From Pedobacter planticolens (GTDB taxonomy: Bacteria; Bacteroidota; Bacteroidia; Sphingobacteriales; Sphingobacteriaceae): 64,000 bases of DNA. The notes beneath the pieces were generated by a model. That model ran no database searches and was not told where the DNA came from. It was given only the letters and a program-made list of their open reading frames with translations. How positions within the stretch are numbered: the stretch's first letter is position 1; every line of letters starts with the position of its first letter. A program made the translations under genes and the position numbers. Of this stretch, positions 17,437 to 26,751 are shown piece after piece. The stretch lies in NCBI RefSeq assembly GCF_014172375.1, contig NZ_WNXD01000002.1, positions 248,001 to 312,000 of the forward strand. Direction: 5' to 3'.

Positions 17437-20400
17437 TTCTTTTTTGATAAGTCATTAATCAATAATTCTATGTTCAGTTTTGGCATAATTGGATGTGGCT
17501 TGTTAATATACAGATGTCCTGTCTTTGGGTCTTGTGATATTTCAGGTACGATGTGCCACGTCAGTATCCCATCTGTCTTATCGTGTGCACTTTTATATGC
17601 TTTAAATTCTGGTGTAGTATTGTCAAATGTTGGCCCTCCTTTTCCTGGTGAGTCAACTCCCCCAATGTAAGATTCAATGACTTCGTGCATAATCGAGCTA
17701 CCTTTTTTTGCGCCATAAAATTCATCTATTTTTGATGTCATATCTGGGTTTACTGTTTGATTAGTATATGTTTTCCCATCTTTTCCAACTGTACTACCTC
17801 CATAAGCCCCACCTACAAACCATTTTCCGTCAGATGTAAAATTTGAGGACGTGGCATCTACTCGAACATCAACGTTTTTATCATTAATAGCCTCTTGTAG
17901 CTTTTTATCTACATCAGTTTTCGCTTTACCTGTTGCGGTAATTTGACCTGTCTCCTCATTCCTTGAAAGCTTTAAACTTGTTGATGCTTGAAGTTGTTTA
18001 GTGGCTTCATCTGCTTTATCGCCATTAATGTGAACATCAAACATCCCATCAGGGTCGATAAACATAATAGGGTTATTCTTTCCATAAACATAAGGACTAA
18101 ACCTCCTGCTTACCTCCGCCAATGGGTCAATCACATTCCACCTGCCTATCACCGGATCATAGAACCTTGCACCGTAGTCATACTGCCCCAGTTCGTCCTG
18201 CAGTTCCTTACCATTGTACAGATAGTTGTTATCCAACACTACCGGGCTAACAGATTTCCTCAGTCCAAAGGCGTAATAGTCATCGCTCTGAATCCTCCTG
18301 ACAGCTCCAACGTAAATATCGAAACTATATCGCACATTTCCAAGATGGTCACTGAGATTGTACTCATATTTGTAATTGTCAGAGACATCCTTCACCGCCC
18401 GCCCTTCTTCGGTCTGGATGAAGTCTATCGTCCCGTTGATGTACTGGATCCCATTGACGTAGTCCGTCGTTCCTGCGGTACTACTTACCTTTTTTAGTTT
18501 TTTCCCGGTGGCATCGTAAGTATAGGCTAAACTCAGGCCGCTCTTGGTTGCCGTTACCGGCAGATTCAAATGGTTGTAGGTTAGTGTTACGCTATTACGC
18601 CCATCGATAATGGCATTGCCATTGGCATCGTAACTGTAGCTGCCCGTAGTTAATCCACCTCCACTTATATCCGTCATTTGGTTACCACTATAACTATAGG
18701 TAGCTATTCCTCCTGCATCTCTGTTCATTGTATTGATATTACCCATCACATCATAAGTCAATACTTCGCTCATGCTAATCCCGGTACTTGTTCCGCTTTT
18801 TAAACGGTTTAGCTTGTCGTAATCATAGGTATAAATATTTGGCAAACTGCTTGCTGTTCCCCAATTTTGATTGGCAATATTACCATTAAACTGGGGTAGC
18901 GTACCATCATTGTAACTTAAAGCAATGCTAAACTGATCAGAGGTACTGCTTTTTAACCAGCCCCGCTCGTTATAAGCATAACTGGTATTTTGCAGTTCGT
19001 TGTGCAATTTCTTGTTTATCAACTGCCCGATCTCGTTGTAGACCAACCTGTTCAGGGTAACCTCTCCCTGGGAGTTGATGTTCTCCTTGGTACTGATCTT
19101 CCTGCCCATGTGGTCATAAGTGAAGGTATTGGCAATGGTAGTGGTAACACTGTTTGCAGTATGCGTACGGGTACTTGCGGTAAGCTCGCCAGCAAAGTTA
19201 TAGTTGTTGTCCACCACATCAGTGCCGCCCAAGTGGTTCTCGCTCTTGGTGGTAACTACCCTGCCATCCGCGTCATAGTAGTTCACCGTCAGCAGCATCG
19301 TGCCCGTGCCAAGCACCGTGGTCCTGGTGCCGGTCGGCAGTCCCCTTGTTCTGCTGGCTAACACCTGCGTAGTGCCGTTGGGCTGTCCGAAGGTGTTCGC
19401 AAAGAAATCATAGTCGTCATAGTAGCTCAGCGAATGGAAGTAGGCTACAGATACCGGGAAGGCCAGGTTCGTATAGCCTGTGCCATAGGTCGCCATACCC
19501 AGGTTGTCCCTTTCCTCCCAGAGCACAACATGTGCCTCCACCAGGGCCTGCACCGTCGTCCATGTGCCAGCGTTCGTATAGAGCCCCGTCATGATCGTTC
19601 TGCCCAAAGCATCATACTTGACAAAGGACCACTGGTTCGAAGTTCGCTGCACACTGTCCTGGCTCAGCACCAGCTGATCCAGCTTGTTGTACACCATATG
19701 CTCCCAACCCTTTCCTGGAACCTTCTTCTTGATCAACCGCTTTCTGCCATCGTAACGGTAACCATAGATATAATTTGTGAAGTTCGCATCCGTATCGCTG
19801 AAGCTCGTGGCCGTGACCGCTGGGGGAACCACATAGCGCAGGTTCCCATAATCATCGTAGATATAATAGGTATTGAGCGATACACTCTCGCTCTCCCAGA
19901 TCCGTTTCAACACCACCCTGCCCTCCATGTCCTTGAACTCTTCCACTGTACCCGACTTGCCACTACTCCAGTTTTCATCTTTACTGATGCTCTTGTACAG
20001 CTTGCCTGCTCCATAATAGGCACCCAGAGTCTGGGCACCGCCCGAGATAACGCTCCACTGGGCCACCTCGCCCGTCGTGTTTGCTCCCTGCACCATCCGC
20101 ACCGTATGGCCAGAGTTTGCTATCGAGCTACTGTACGGCTGCCACACCGCTCCAGGGGCACCCTGCTCCAGCACCCTGTTCAGCGGACTGGCCTCAAAGA
20201 CCGTGCGACTGAAAGGGTAGGCCGTTTTGGCCACGTTCGCATCCCAGCTACTTGTGCCATAAAAACTCGCCTGGCTACTCAAAGGCGATGCCTTGAAACT
20301 CCCATCGCTACCACTCTGCTCGGCATAGGGCAAATACTTCAGCTCCTCCCTACCCAACGCGTCGTACACCACCGTCTGAACAATGTCCTTCTTCAAAGGG

Positions 20401-20630
20401 CTCCCCTGCCATTGCACACTCTGCAAAGGACGGCCCAACCCGTCCAGGTACTGTATGCTCCGGTTCGCACTGTCTACTGGTAGCGAAGATAGGCTGGCGG
20501 CTGTTTTATGATCGGCTGATTTTACAACCGTCTCCATCACATAATTACGACCCGCAGTCGGTACCTGGGCAATTACTGTCGAAATAATCGAAAAACTAAG
20601 TGCAAAGGTTAATGTATAAGTCTTTTTCAT
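17433..20630 (-). CDS. Rhs/YD-repeat core protein, module 2, possible metallopeptidase-like tail
   Basis: 1065 aa. Signal peptide (about 1-21, ending VIAQ), the same DUF6443-type N-terminus as module 1, and a Rhs core ending YDYGARFYDPVIGRWNVIDP. The tail (about 863-1065) begins after DPDG and includes INGDKADEATKQLQ, WFVGGAYGGSTVGKDGKTY and GSSIMHEVIESYIGG with His and Glu near residue 982. The HEVIES motif has the look of a metallopeptidase helix, but it is not HExxH, so catalysis is only suggested. Later histidines (SAHDKTDG, TWHIVPE) could complete a metal site. Start 10 bp after the partner stop; stop overlaps the lipoprotein immunity gene by 4 bp. The first ~1.45 kb is nearly identical to module 1 apart from a 1-codon indel and scattered changes. 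Confidence 0.9.
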   Translation of the reverse strand: MKKTYTLTFALSFSIISTVIAQVPTAGRNYVMETVVKSADHKTAASLSSLPVDSANRSIQYLDGLGRPLQSVQWQGSPLKKDIVQTVVYDALGREELKYLPYAEQSGSDGSFKASPLSSQASFYGTSSWDANVAKTAYPFSRTVFEASPLNRVLEQGAPGAVWQPYSSSIANSGHTVRMVQGANTTGEVAQWSVISGGAQTLGAYYGAGKLYKSISKDENWSSGKSGTVEEFKDMEGRVVLKRIWESESVSLNTYYIYDDYGNLRYVVPPAVTATSFSDTDANFTNYIYGYRYDGRKRLIKKKVPGKGWEHMVYNKLDQLVLSQDSVQRTSNQWSFVKYDALGRTIMTGLYTNAGTWTTVQALVEAHVVLWEERDNLGMATYGTGYTNLAFPVSVAYFHSLSYYDDYDFFANTFGQPNGTTQVLASRTRGLPTGTRTTVLGTGTMLLTVNYYDADGRVVTTKSENHLGGTDVVDNNYNFAGELTASTRTHTANSVTTTIANTFTYDHMGRKISTKENINSQGEVTLNRLVYNEIGQLINKKLHNELQNTSYAYNERGWLKSSTSDQFSIALSYNDGTLPQFNGNIANQNWGTASSLPNIYTYDYDKLNRLKSGTSTGISMSEVLTYDVMGNINTMNRDAGGIATYSYSGNQMTDISGGGLTTGSYSYDANGNAIIDGRNSVTLTYNHLNLPVTATKSGLSLAYTYDATGKKLKKVSSTAGTTDYVNGIQYINGTIDFIQTEEGRAVKDVSDNYKYEYNLSDHLGNVRYSFDIYVGAVRRIQSDDYYAFGLRKSVSPVVLDNNYLYNGKELQDELGQYDYGARFYDPVIGRWNVIDPLAEVSRRFSPYVYGKNNPIMFIDPDGMFDVHINGDKADEATKQLQASTSLKLSRNEETGQITATGKAKTDVDKKLQEAINDKNVDVRVDATSSNFTSDGKWFVGGAYGGSTVGKDGKTYTNQTVNPDMTSKIDEFYGAKKGSSIMHEVIESYIGGVDSPGKGGPTFDNTTPEFKAYKSAHDKTDGILTWHIVPEISQDPKTGHLYINKPHPIMPKLNIELLINDLSKKK

Positions 20631-20640
20631 GAACGTGAGA

Positions 20641-23600
20641 TTAATAAGCTTTTACAATATACCCCGTACCATTTACCAGTGAAACACTAGATGAGTAGCA
20701 ATAACCCGGATCATCTGGCGGCGGCGGAAGGCCTTTTTGTGTGGTTTTTGATTTCTCGATTAAAATGAGACCTCCTTCACAATAGCTCCAGGCACTCATT
20801 AGCTGTGTACTCGATACCCCTGAAGAAACATACGCCGGATATTCGTGATAAAAAGGCAATGAAGGATTACCATTCGCATAGGTTGTCAACCCAGTTTCAG
20901 CAAACCTTACCGTTAAAGGACTAGTTAGGGTATAAGGCTGCGTACAGGCTTCATCTGAGTAGAAAAACGCCGAATATTCTACATAATCGTGCTGATATCC
21001 TCCAATAATGGCACTACCAGTTCCAGTAATTACTTTCTTAACGTAAATATTTTGACAGATTCCATTGGTATTGGCATAATTCTGTCCATTAGCCGCTATA
21101 CTGGCCAAAGCCAAAGCATTAGCAGCAGCTACGCTTTCTAAAGATGTAAAGGCACCCGCTGGTACCACATAATTTACAGTACTTCCCTGGCCGCTGGTGC
21201 AGTTATTTTTAGTAAAGGCCTGAGACTGGACTTCGTTTACAAATGGCTGTTTATAGTTGTAACGATAATATTTGATGATAGCACCCGTTTGATCTTTAAT
21301 GGTCAACAGCCTGTTCATATCATCGTAAGTGTAATAGCTAGTTTGCCCTTTGGCATCTATTTCACTTGTTTTACCTACCAATGGATCATAGGTATAGCTC
21401 GAAACCAATGCATCAGCAGGGTAAACCAAAATATCATCATAAGCATCACCATTTGTCAGGCTAGCAGCGCCCGTAAAAGCCAATGGGTCTTTATAATACC
21501 ATTTTCCATTACTTCTGTACCAATAACTGTAAACATAACTTTTCGCATTTGGCAAACTCCAGCTTAAACTATATACGGATCCTAGCCAAAATTTTTGACC
21601 AGTATGCGCCAAACCCGTCGTAACTCCTGAGGCTCCTGTGTTTTCAAAATTTTCAGCAAATAATTCTTCTTTAGCCGCATTTATAGCCTTGACGATTGGA
21701 TATTGTTGTTGATACGACCATACATAACTTGTTTTCGTGCCGCCTTGTGTCTGCAAAGAAGCAAGATTCCCATGGTTATCATGCTCATATGCTGTTACAC
21801 TTGGCGTATTGGTGCCTACTTGTACTTCTGTACTTACCGGCAGGTACATAGAGGTATTCTGCAAAGAAAAATTGACCCTCTCGGTCTGTATAGATGTCGA
21901 ATTGGTATAATTCGTTCTTTCCACTACCTTGGACATGATATTTTTAGCAAGCATACCTTGAAGAACTGTATTGGATCCAAAATCAAAAGGGTATTTATAC
22001 TCGGTTTTGTTGGTTTCTCCTTTACTGTTAATGTAAGAGTCTTCCTTTAACACCTTATAATTGTTGTCATAGACATTCTGCTTTACAAGGGTCGTCGTAA
22101 TGTTTTCGTTTAAATCATAGTTATAAATCGTTTGCGTTTTTAGATAGGGAAAAAAAGTATAGATCTTTACCGGTTCTACATAGCGCTCATATAAAAAGCC
22201 CAAACTACAGCTGATCTGTTGCCCAGCATAGTTAAATGATTTTACATATTCATTGTATCTGCCAGCATCGTCCCTGTATTGGTTAACCTCTTTGTATACC
22301 AATTTACCATCAGCAGCATGTATCTCTTTTGACAATAGTTGTCCACGCTCTAATTCTCTAGAGGTATGAGAAATCAAAGGATAAGTGTAAGAAGGATCAA
22401 ATGTGAACGAATACGTTCCATACTCAGCACTGGAGTTTACACCAATACCTTGGGTAAAAATATAATTAGGTACTTCATCCCTATAGTCTACATTATCAGA
22501 GTTTGAATATTTATAGATGGTCCACGAGCCATCTTCATTGATTTCTTTCACCTCTGAGTACACTACATCTCTACCATTGGTATAGTTTAAATCACTGATG
22601 CTGTTATTGGAAACATATTCTGCGTAAGCAATGTTGCCGCCAGGTTGACCGATCTGTGCTTTATAATAAATCTGCTTTAAACCCGCTAGTATACCGCTAG
22701 AAACACCTGTCGCCTCACTATTGTATACGTATTGTTTAAAGGTAAAAACACCATCTTCGCTATAATTGCTAATTTTTTTGATTCTTAAACCTCCACCAGT
22801 ACCCGATCCACTAACCAACGACAAAGTGTTTGGCGCTTTTTTGATATAGGCACTATAATCATTTAATTCATATTCGAACGTACTTTTCCCGCCAGTTGGG
22901 TAGGTAATTTCTGAAAGCGAACCTAGTTTGGCATAATCGAAATCTGCTGCAAGTTGTGCATTCAAAGTAGCAAGATTTACACTCAAATTGGTAATAGGAT
23001 AAGGTTTGCCATTGTAATAGCCCCATTGATCTACCATTAGCGAATTGTACGCTGGCAGTAGGTGTTTATCATTATATTTAAATTTATAAGCAATGTCTGT
23101 ACTCGGCTCCTGGTCGTCAATCAATACTAATGGCGTTGTTCGGCGGAAACTCTCTAGAAACAATCTTTCATTGGGTAAACTCTGCGTATCATTGTTATAG
23201 GTGAATGCATACCGTTCCTTGATTAGATCGTTGCCATCGGCTATCGTTATTGTTTTAAGCTTATAGTCAGTATGAGGGTTTACATCTAGCAACTGTTGAC
23301 CGTTTGTATACACACCAGGCCCATAATGCGCATCACTAAAATCACCGTAGGCAAACCCATTAAACGCATTAGCGGAAGGTTGCGGCTGTGGTAAACCGTA
23401 GGGATATTTTAGTTCATTGCTCACTTGTTTCTCAAAGCTCACCTTAAATGAACCACTGGTTATTTCTTTCAGGTAGGTTGGTGTAATTACATAACCACTG
23501 TATTGTAAGGGATTGATTACATAGCCTGAACAGGTAGCTCCATTAATGTTATAACTGAGTGTATGTCCGTAAGAAACATTTTGGATAAATTGATGAGGTC

Positions 23601-24459
23601 CACGTTCGTAACTAAAATTAACCTCATTTCCCTTTGGACTAGTAATCTTAACAAGATTCCATGCATTGGCGATCACATTGTTTTGAGCAAGGCCTGCACT
23701 TAAACGTTCTCTTATAAATTCAATGGCATCAATATCTCCTCCAAACGTAAATACATATCCTTCATCATCTGTAATCTCAATTTTGTAAATAATCTGGTTG
23801 ATTTCCTGATAATTAACTGGTTTGACGACGCTATTCAGTATTAATAAAGGGCTTGTTGGGCTTAAAGAAACGTTAATTTTCATGAGGCCAGGCTGATTTC
23901 CCTTGACAGACCAAGTTCCTTGATCATTCTTGAAAAAGCTGCCCGATTTACCATTTGGCAAGGTAAACATAAATTCATCTGGCGATAGTTGGGTAAAAAG
24001 ACCATTACTAACATCATTGCCTAAATAGTTATTCATAAAAGTCGGTGTATTCCAGGCAGTGGTATTTAGCCCACCATAATTAAAATAATAGGCAAAAATG
24101 TTCTGATTTGTAAAATTATCGACCCTGACTTCATCTACCCCACCGTTTCTTTTACGGGTTACCACACCACCTACACTTAATGTCCAATTCTGACCAACCC
24201 AACTTGGATGTTCTTCGGGTTTAACCCCACCGGCCATATAACGGAGTTCGGCAGTGATAGGAATATCACCCTGGGTTAAAGACAATACTGGAATACGGAT
24301 ATTAGGGATCCCCGTAAAAGAGCTAACATCTACTTTACCATAAATACCCATTGAAGCGGCATTAGGTGATTGTAGGTAAGGTCCATCCAATTTCATAGAT
24401 TGACCAAAACAGATTGCCGTTATACAACAACAGCAAAAGAGTAGTATTAAATTCTTCAT
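20641..24459 (-). CDS. DUF5977/YD-repeat partner protein, module 2
   Basis: 1272 aa with a Sec signal peptide (about 1-19, CITAICFGQ; the cysteines make a lipoprotein possible, but the position is not typical). N-terminal block SPNAASMGIYGKVDVSSFTG, then IPITAELRYMAGGVKPEEHP and SWVGQNWTLSVGG. Middle and late YD-type motifs (YDPLVGKTSEIDAKGQTSYY, YDDMNRLLTIKDQTGA). The DUF5977-like C-terminus has NNCTSGQGSTVNYVVPAGAF, AANALALASIAANGQNYANT, then a terminal sequence ending IVKAY. A Pro-rich insert KGLPPPPDDPGYC near the end is unique among the four partners. It lies 10 bp before the Rhs gene and 327 bp downstream of gspF, so module 2 directly follows the first secretion operon. Confidence 0.82.
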   Translation of the reverse strand: MKNLILLFCCCCITAICFGQSMKLDGPYLQSPNAASMGIYGKVDVSSFTGIPNIRIPVLSLTQGDIPITAELRYMAGGVKPEEHPSWVGQNWTLSVGGVVTRKRNGGVDEVRVDNFTNQNIFAYYFNYGGLNTTAWNTPTFMNNYLGNDVSNGLFTQLSPDEFMFTLPNGKSGSFFKNDQGTWSVKGNQPGLMKINVSLSPTSPLLILNSVVKPVNYQEINQIIYKIEITDDEGYVFTFGGDIDAIEFIRERLSAGLAQNNVIANAWNLVKITSPKGNEVNFSYERGPHQFIQNVSYGHTLSYNINGATCSGYVINPLQYSGYVITPTYLKEITSGSFKVSFEKQVSNELKYPYGLPQPQPSANAFNGFAYGDFSDAHYGPGVYTNGQQLLDVNPHTDYKLKTITIADGNDLIKERYAFTYNNDTQSLPNERLFLESFRRTTPLVLIDDQEPSTDIAYKFKYNDKHLLPAYNSLMVDQWGYYNGKPYPITNLSVNLATLNAQLAADFDYAKLGSLSEITYPTGGKSTFEYELNDYSAYIKKAPNTLSLVSGSGTGGGLRIKKISNYSEDGVFTFKQYVYNSEATGVSSGILAGLKQIYYKAQIGQPGGNIAYAEYVSNNSISDLNYTNGRDVVYSEVKEINEDGSWTIYKYSNSDNVDYRDEVPNYIFTQGIGVNSSAEYGTYSFTFDPSYTYPLISHTSRELERGQLLSKEIHAADGKLVYKEVNQYRDDAGRYNEYVKSFNYAGQQISCSLGFLYERYVEPVKIYTFFPYLKTQTIYNYDLNENITTTLVKQNVYDNNYKVLKEDSYINSKGETNKTEYKYPFDFGSNTVLQGMLAKNIMSKVVERTNYTNSTSIQTERVNFSLQNTSMYLPVSTEVQVGTNTPSVTAYEHDNHGNLASLQTQGGTKTSYVWSYQQQYPIVKAINAAKEELFAENFENTGASGVTTGLAHTGQKFWLGSVYSLSWSLPNAKSYVYSYWYRSNGKWYYKDPLAFTGAASLTNGDAYDDILVYPADALVSSYTYDPLVGKTSEIDAKGQTSYYTYDDMNRLLTIKDQTGAIIKYYRYNYKQPFVNEVQSQAFTKNNCTSGQGSTVNYVVPAGAFTSLESVAAANALALASIAANGQNYANTNGICQNIYVKKVITGTGSAIIGGYQHDYVEYSAFFYSDEACTQPYTLTSPLTVRFAETGLTTYANGNPSLPFYHEYPAYVSSGVSSTQLMSAWSYCEGGLILIEKSKTTQKGLPPPPDDPGYCYSSSVSLVNGTGYIVKAY

Positions 24460-24536
24460 CCTATTTTAATTTGATTGATGTTAATGGATTTCGTATACCT
24501 CTAATCTAGCATTGACCGAGCCTAGAAAGGTTTTTT

Positions 24537-24672
24537 TTTGCCAATTGTAGTTTTGTGTTGACGAACGATTGAAATCTAATGACAAACTAGCGTTTCAGCT
24601 GACCGCATTTTTAAAAATTGGACATTTTTGAAAGATTTTTTGGCATTCTTTTTACAGATTCTGCGTGAAAGG
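24537..24672 (-). promoter_or_regulatory. Shared LytTR-type promoter, module 2
   Basis: Plus-strand reading: core tttgccaat (24537-24545), 14 nt, half-site gacgaac (24560-24566), half-site gacaaac (24581-24587), outer element agattctgcgtgaaa (24656-24670) 75 bp from the second half-site. Coding-strand half-sites are GTTCGTC and GTTTGTC, 21 bp apart. It lies about 80-210 bp upstream of the partner start at 24459. Confidence 0.75.
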
Positions 24673-24695
24673 TGATAAAGTATGGGAAAATTTAT

Positions 24696-24719
24696 CGACA
24701 TACTAGCTTAGCTATGTCG
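24696..24719 (-). terminator. Weak hairpin after gspF
   Basis: Stem CGACATA/TATGTCG with a 10-nt loop, 67 bp after the gspF stop. The minus-strand tail ATAAATTTTCC is only moderately T-rich, so read-through into module 2 is possible. Confidence 0.3.
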
Positions 24720-24786
24720 CAGTAGTTACTTTAACTGACAACTTTTAATTAGAGTTTGACCGCTTAAGTCATGTCTCAAACTTCTC

Positions 24787-25926
24787 TTAAAAACTATTGC
24801 TCATTTGAAACATTGGCAAGTACATTGCAATAAGAATCACACCCACTGCCAAACCTAAAAAAATAATGATCAAAGGTTCCAGCATACTACTAATGGCATT
24901 TGTCTTGTATTCCACTTCTTCGGTATATTGACTGGCCAATTGTTCAAAGAAATGTTCCAATTTGTTCACTTCTTCTGCAATTTTGATCATTTGAATAAAC
25001 TTGACTGGATAAAAATCAGCTTTGGCCAGCGTCGCCGACAAACTTAAACCCAATAGAATATCCTTTTCTGCAACGATCAAAGACTGCTCAATGGGATAAA
25101 ACGTAATCATCTGACGCACCATGCCTAGAGCCTGCAACAAGGGCGTACTCGTCCCCGTTAATAAACGCATGGTATTTGCAAAACGGGCCAGATAGATCTT
25201 TTTGAGAATATCGCCCACAATCGGCATGCGTAATAAACCAAGGGAAACATATTTTTTGAACCAAACCGTTTTCCGATTGATCACGTAAAAAGCAATCAAA
25301 CCCATCACCAACAACAGCAAGAGGTAGATATAACGATCAAACCAGTCCGAAAAACCAACGATCAGTGAAGTAATATAAGGCAGTTTTCCCCCAAAGCGTT
25401 TAAAAACATCGGCAAACATAGGGACGACAAATTTGATCATGAAAAATATAGCAGCAAAGGACGTACTTAACACTAGCATCGGATAGGTGATGGCTCCGAT
25501 GATTTTTCGTCGTTGCTGGATTTTATTTTTAAAATACTTGGCCAGCTCACTGAGTACCTCCCCCAATCGCCCGGTTTCTTCACCAATACGTATACTGTAA
25601 TATTCGTAGCGACTAAATTTCTGGTTGTCCATCAACGTTTCAGACAGGGATTTACCAGCAATCACTTCCTTTTGTATGCTGGCAAACAACTGCTTATCTT
25701 TCTCATGGCTAGCAGAACTGGACGTAAGTTCGAGCGAAGTTTTGATGTCGATACCCGAACGGATCAATGTACCGAGTTCATGGTAAAATCCTTCCTTCTT
25801 TTTATCAGACAGTTGCCCGTTTCCAAAAGAAATATCCTTGTTCATGAATTCAAAAACCGAGGCAGGTTTCTTCTTTTGCACCCGCTTTTGCGGGGATTTA
25901 TAATTGGAAATATCGATGGACGGCAT
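24787..25926 (-). CDS. gspF: GspF/PilC-type inner-membrane platform protein
   Basis: 379 aa. Two copies of the T2SSF domain: the first (about 45-165) with FYHELGTLIRSGIDIKTSLE and YYSIRIGEETGRLGEVLSEL; the second (about 240-365) with LARFANTMRLLTGTSTPLLQ, FIQMIKIAEEVNKLEHFFEQ and a final transmembrane helix MLEPLIIIFLGLAVGVILIA. Three membrane segments in total, the family norm. It forms the inner-membrane platform on which GspE acts. It is the last gene of the first secretion operon, 2 bp after a pseudopilin gene. Its natural partner genes (gspE, gspD) lie 16 kb away, beyond modules 1 and 2. Confidence 0.93.
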   Translation of the reverse strand: MPSIDISNYKSPQKRVQKKKPASVFEFMNKDISFGNGQLSDKKKEGFYHELGTLIRSGIDIKTSLELTSSSASHEKDKQLFASIQKEVIAGKSLSETLMDNQKFSRYEYYSIRIGEETGRLGEVLSELAKYFKNKIQQRRKIIGAITYPMLVLSTSFAAIFFMIKFVVPMFADVFKRFGGKLPYITSLIVGFSDWFDRYIYLLLLLVMGLIAFYVINRKTVWFKKYVSLGLLRMPIVGDILKKIYLARFANTMRLLTGTSTPLLQALGMVRQMITFYPIEQSLIVAEKDILLGLSLSATLAKADFYPVKFIQMIKIAEEVNKLEHFFEQLASQYTEEVEYKTNAISSMLEPLIIIFLGLAVGVILIAMYLPMFQMSNSF

Positions 25927-25928
25927 GG

Positions 25929-26399
25929 TCAGTTAACTAAATTTTCGGCACTGTATACTTTATTAACCTGCAAAGGGATACGGACACCCTTTGCCAGGCT
26001 AAGCTTAAACTGGACCTGGTCTACGGTGTCCGGCACATCGACCGGCCTACCTTCAAAGAAACACAAGAGTTCGCTAGGCTCCAGGTGAAAGGTATCGGTA
26101 TGCAGCGTATTCAACTGTCGTAAAACATGTCCTGCGCTAAAGGAATAGCGGATAAGTACACTATCTCTAATCAATTCAAATCCATCTTCACTTTTTAGTA
26201 CGAACCTACTTTTTAAAAAATCCCGTGCTAACACCTGCTTCAAACCCAGCACTTCAGTGGCCTGCTGATTTTTGGCCTGGAAAACGGTATAATACTTCCC
26301 AATAATTCCATAGGCCGAATAGCAAATGGTGATACAAATGGCAGATAGCAACATCGCTACGGTCACTTCCAGCAAGGTATAGGCCTTAATTTTCTTCAT
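25929..26399 (-). CDS. Minor pseudopilin (GspJ-like)
   Basis: 156 aa. Leader MKKIKA, then YTLLEVTVAMLLSAICITIC, with Glu at +5 after a predicted Ala/Tyr cleavage. A globular C-terminal part follows, with FAGHVLRQLNTLHTD-type strands around residues 85-100. It overlaps the preceding pseudopilin gene by 14 bp and precedes gspF by 2 bp. In T2SS, GspI, J and K form the pseudopilus tip; the J assignment is from order and the larger C-terminal domain, not from a strong sequence match. Confidence 0.8.
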   Translation of the reverse strand: MKKIKAYTLLEVTVAMLLSAICITICYSAYGIIGKYYTVFQAKNQQATEVLGLKQVLARDFLKSRFVLKSEDGFELIRDSVLIRYSFSAGHVLRQLNTLHTDTFHLEPSELLCFFEGRPVDVPDTVDQVQFKLSLAKGVRIPLQVNKVYSAENLVN

Positions 26400-26751
26400 G
26401 TCTCTCCATTTCCTTAAACAAACACTTCATCCTCGCTAGCACCCTCCCCTGCACACTCGCGGCGATCGTTAGCTGCGATATACCTACTCTAGCACTGGTA
26501 TCGATCGTAAAGTCGTAATCAACGCTATCCATCTGCAGATGGGGAGTCTCCACATACCCCTGCTTTTTCACCTCCATAGCCAAGATATCCAACTGGCTTT
26601 GCACCTGAATTTTCTTCAAGGAAACCCCACTCGATAGTACATTGCCAAAAATCCGGATAGCTAAAGCAAACACCACCATAATGATCACTAGGGCAATCAA
26701 TACCTCAATCAAGGTAGATGCCCGAACTTTCTCTCTCATCAGTCCAGCCAT
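26386..26751 (-). CDS. Minor pseudopilin (GspI-like)
   Basis: 121 aa. Basic leader MAGLMREKVRA, then STLIEVLIALVIIMVVFALA with Glu at +5 and Ala at -1. A short C-terminal domain with YDFTIDTSARVGISQLTIAA. GspI-like by small size and by position between the GspK-like and GspJ-like genes. Overlaps its upstream gene by 13 bp and its downstream gene by 14 bp, so strong translational coupling is expected. Confidence 0.8.
   Translation of the reverse strand: MAGLMREKVRASTLIEVLIALVIIMVVFALAIRIFGNVLSSGVSLKKIQVQSQLDILAMEVKKQGYVETPHLQMDSVDYDFTIDTSARVGISQLTIAASVQGRVLARMKCLFKEMERHEEN

Noticed and set aside
17650..17690. HExxH zinc protease motif in the module 2 tail
   Set aside because: The motif reads HEVIES, not HExxH; kept only as a possible divergent metal site.
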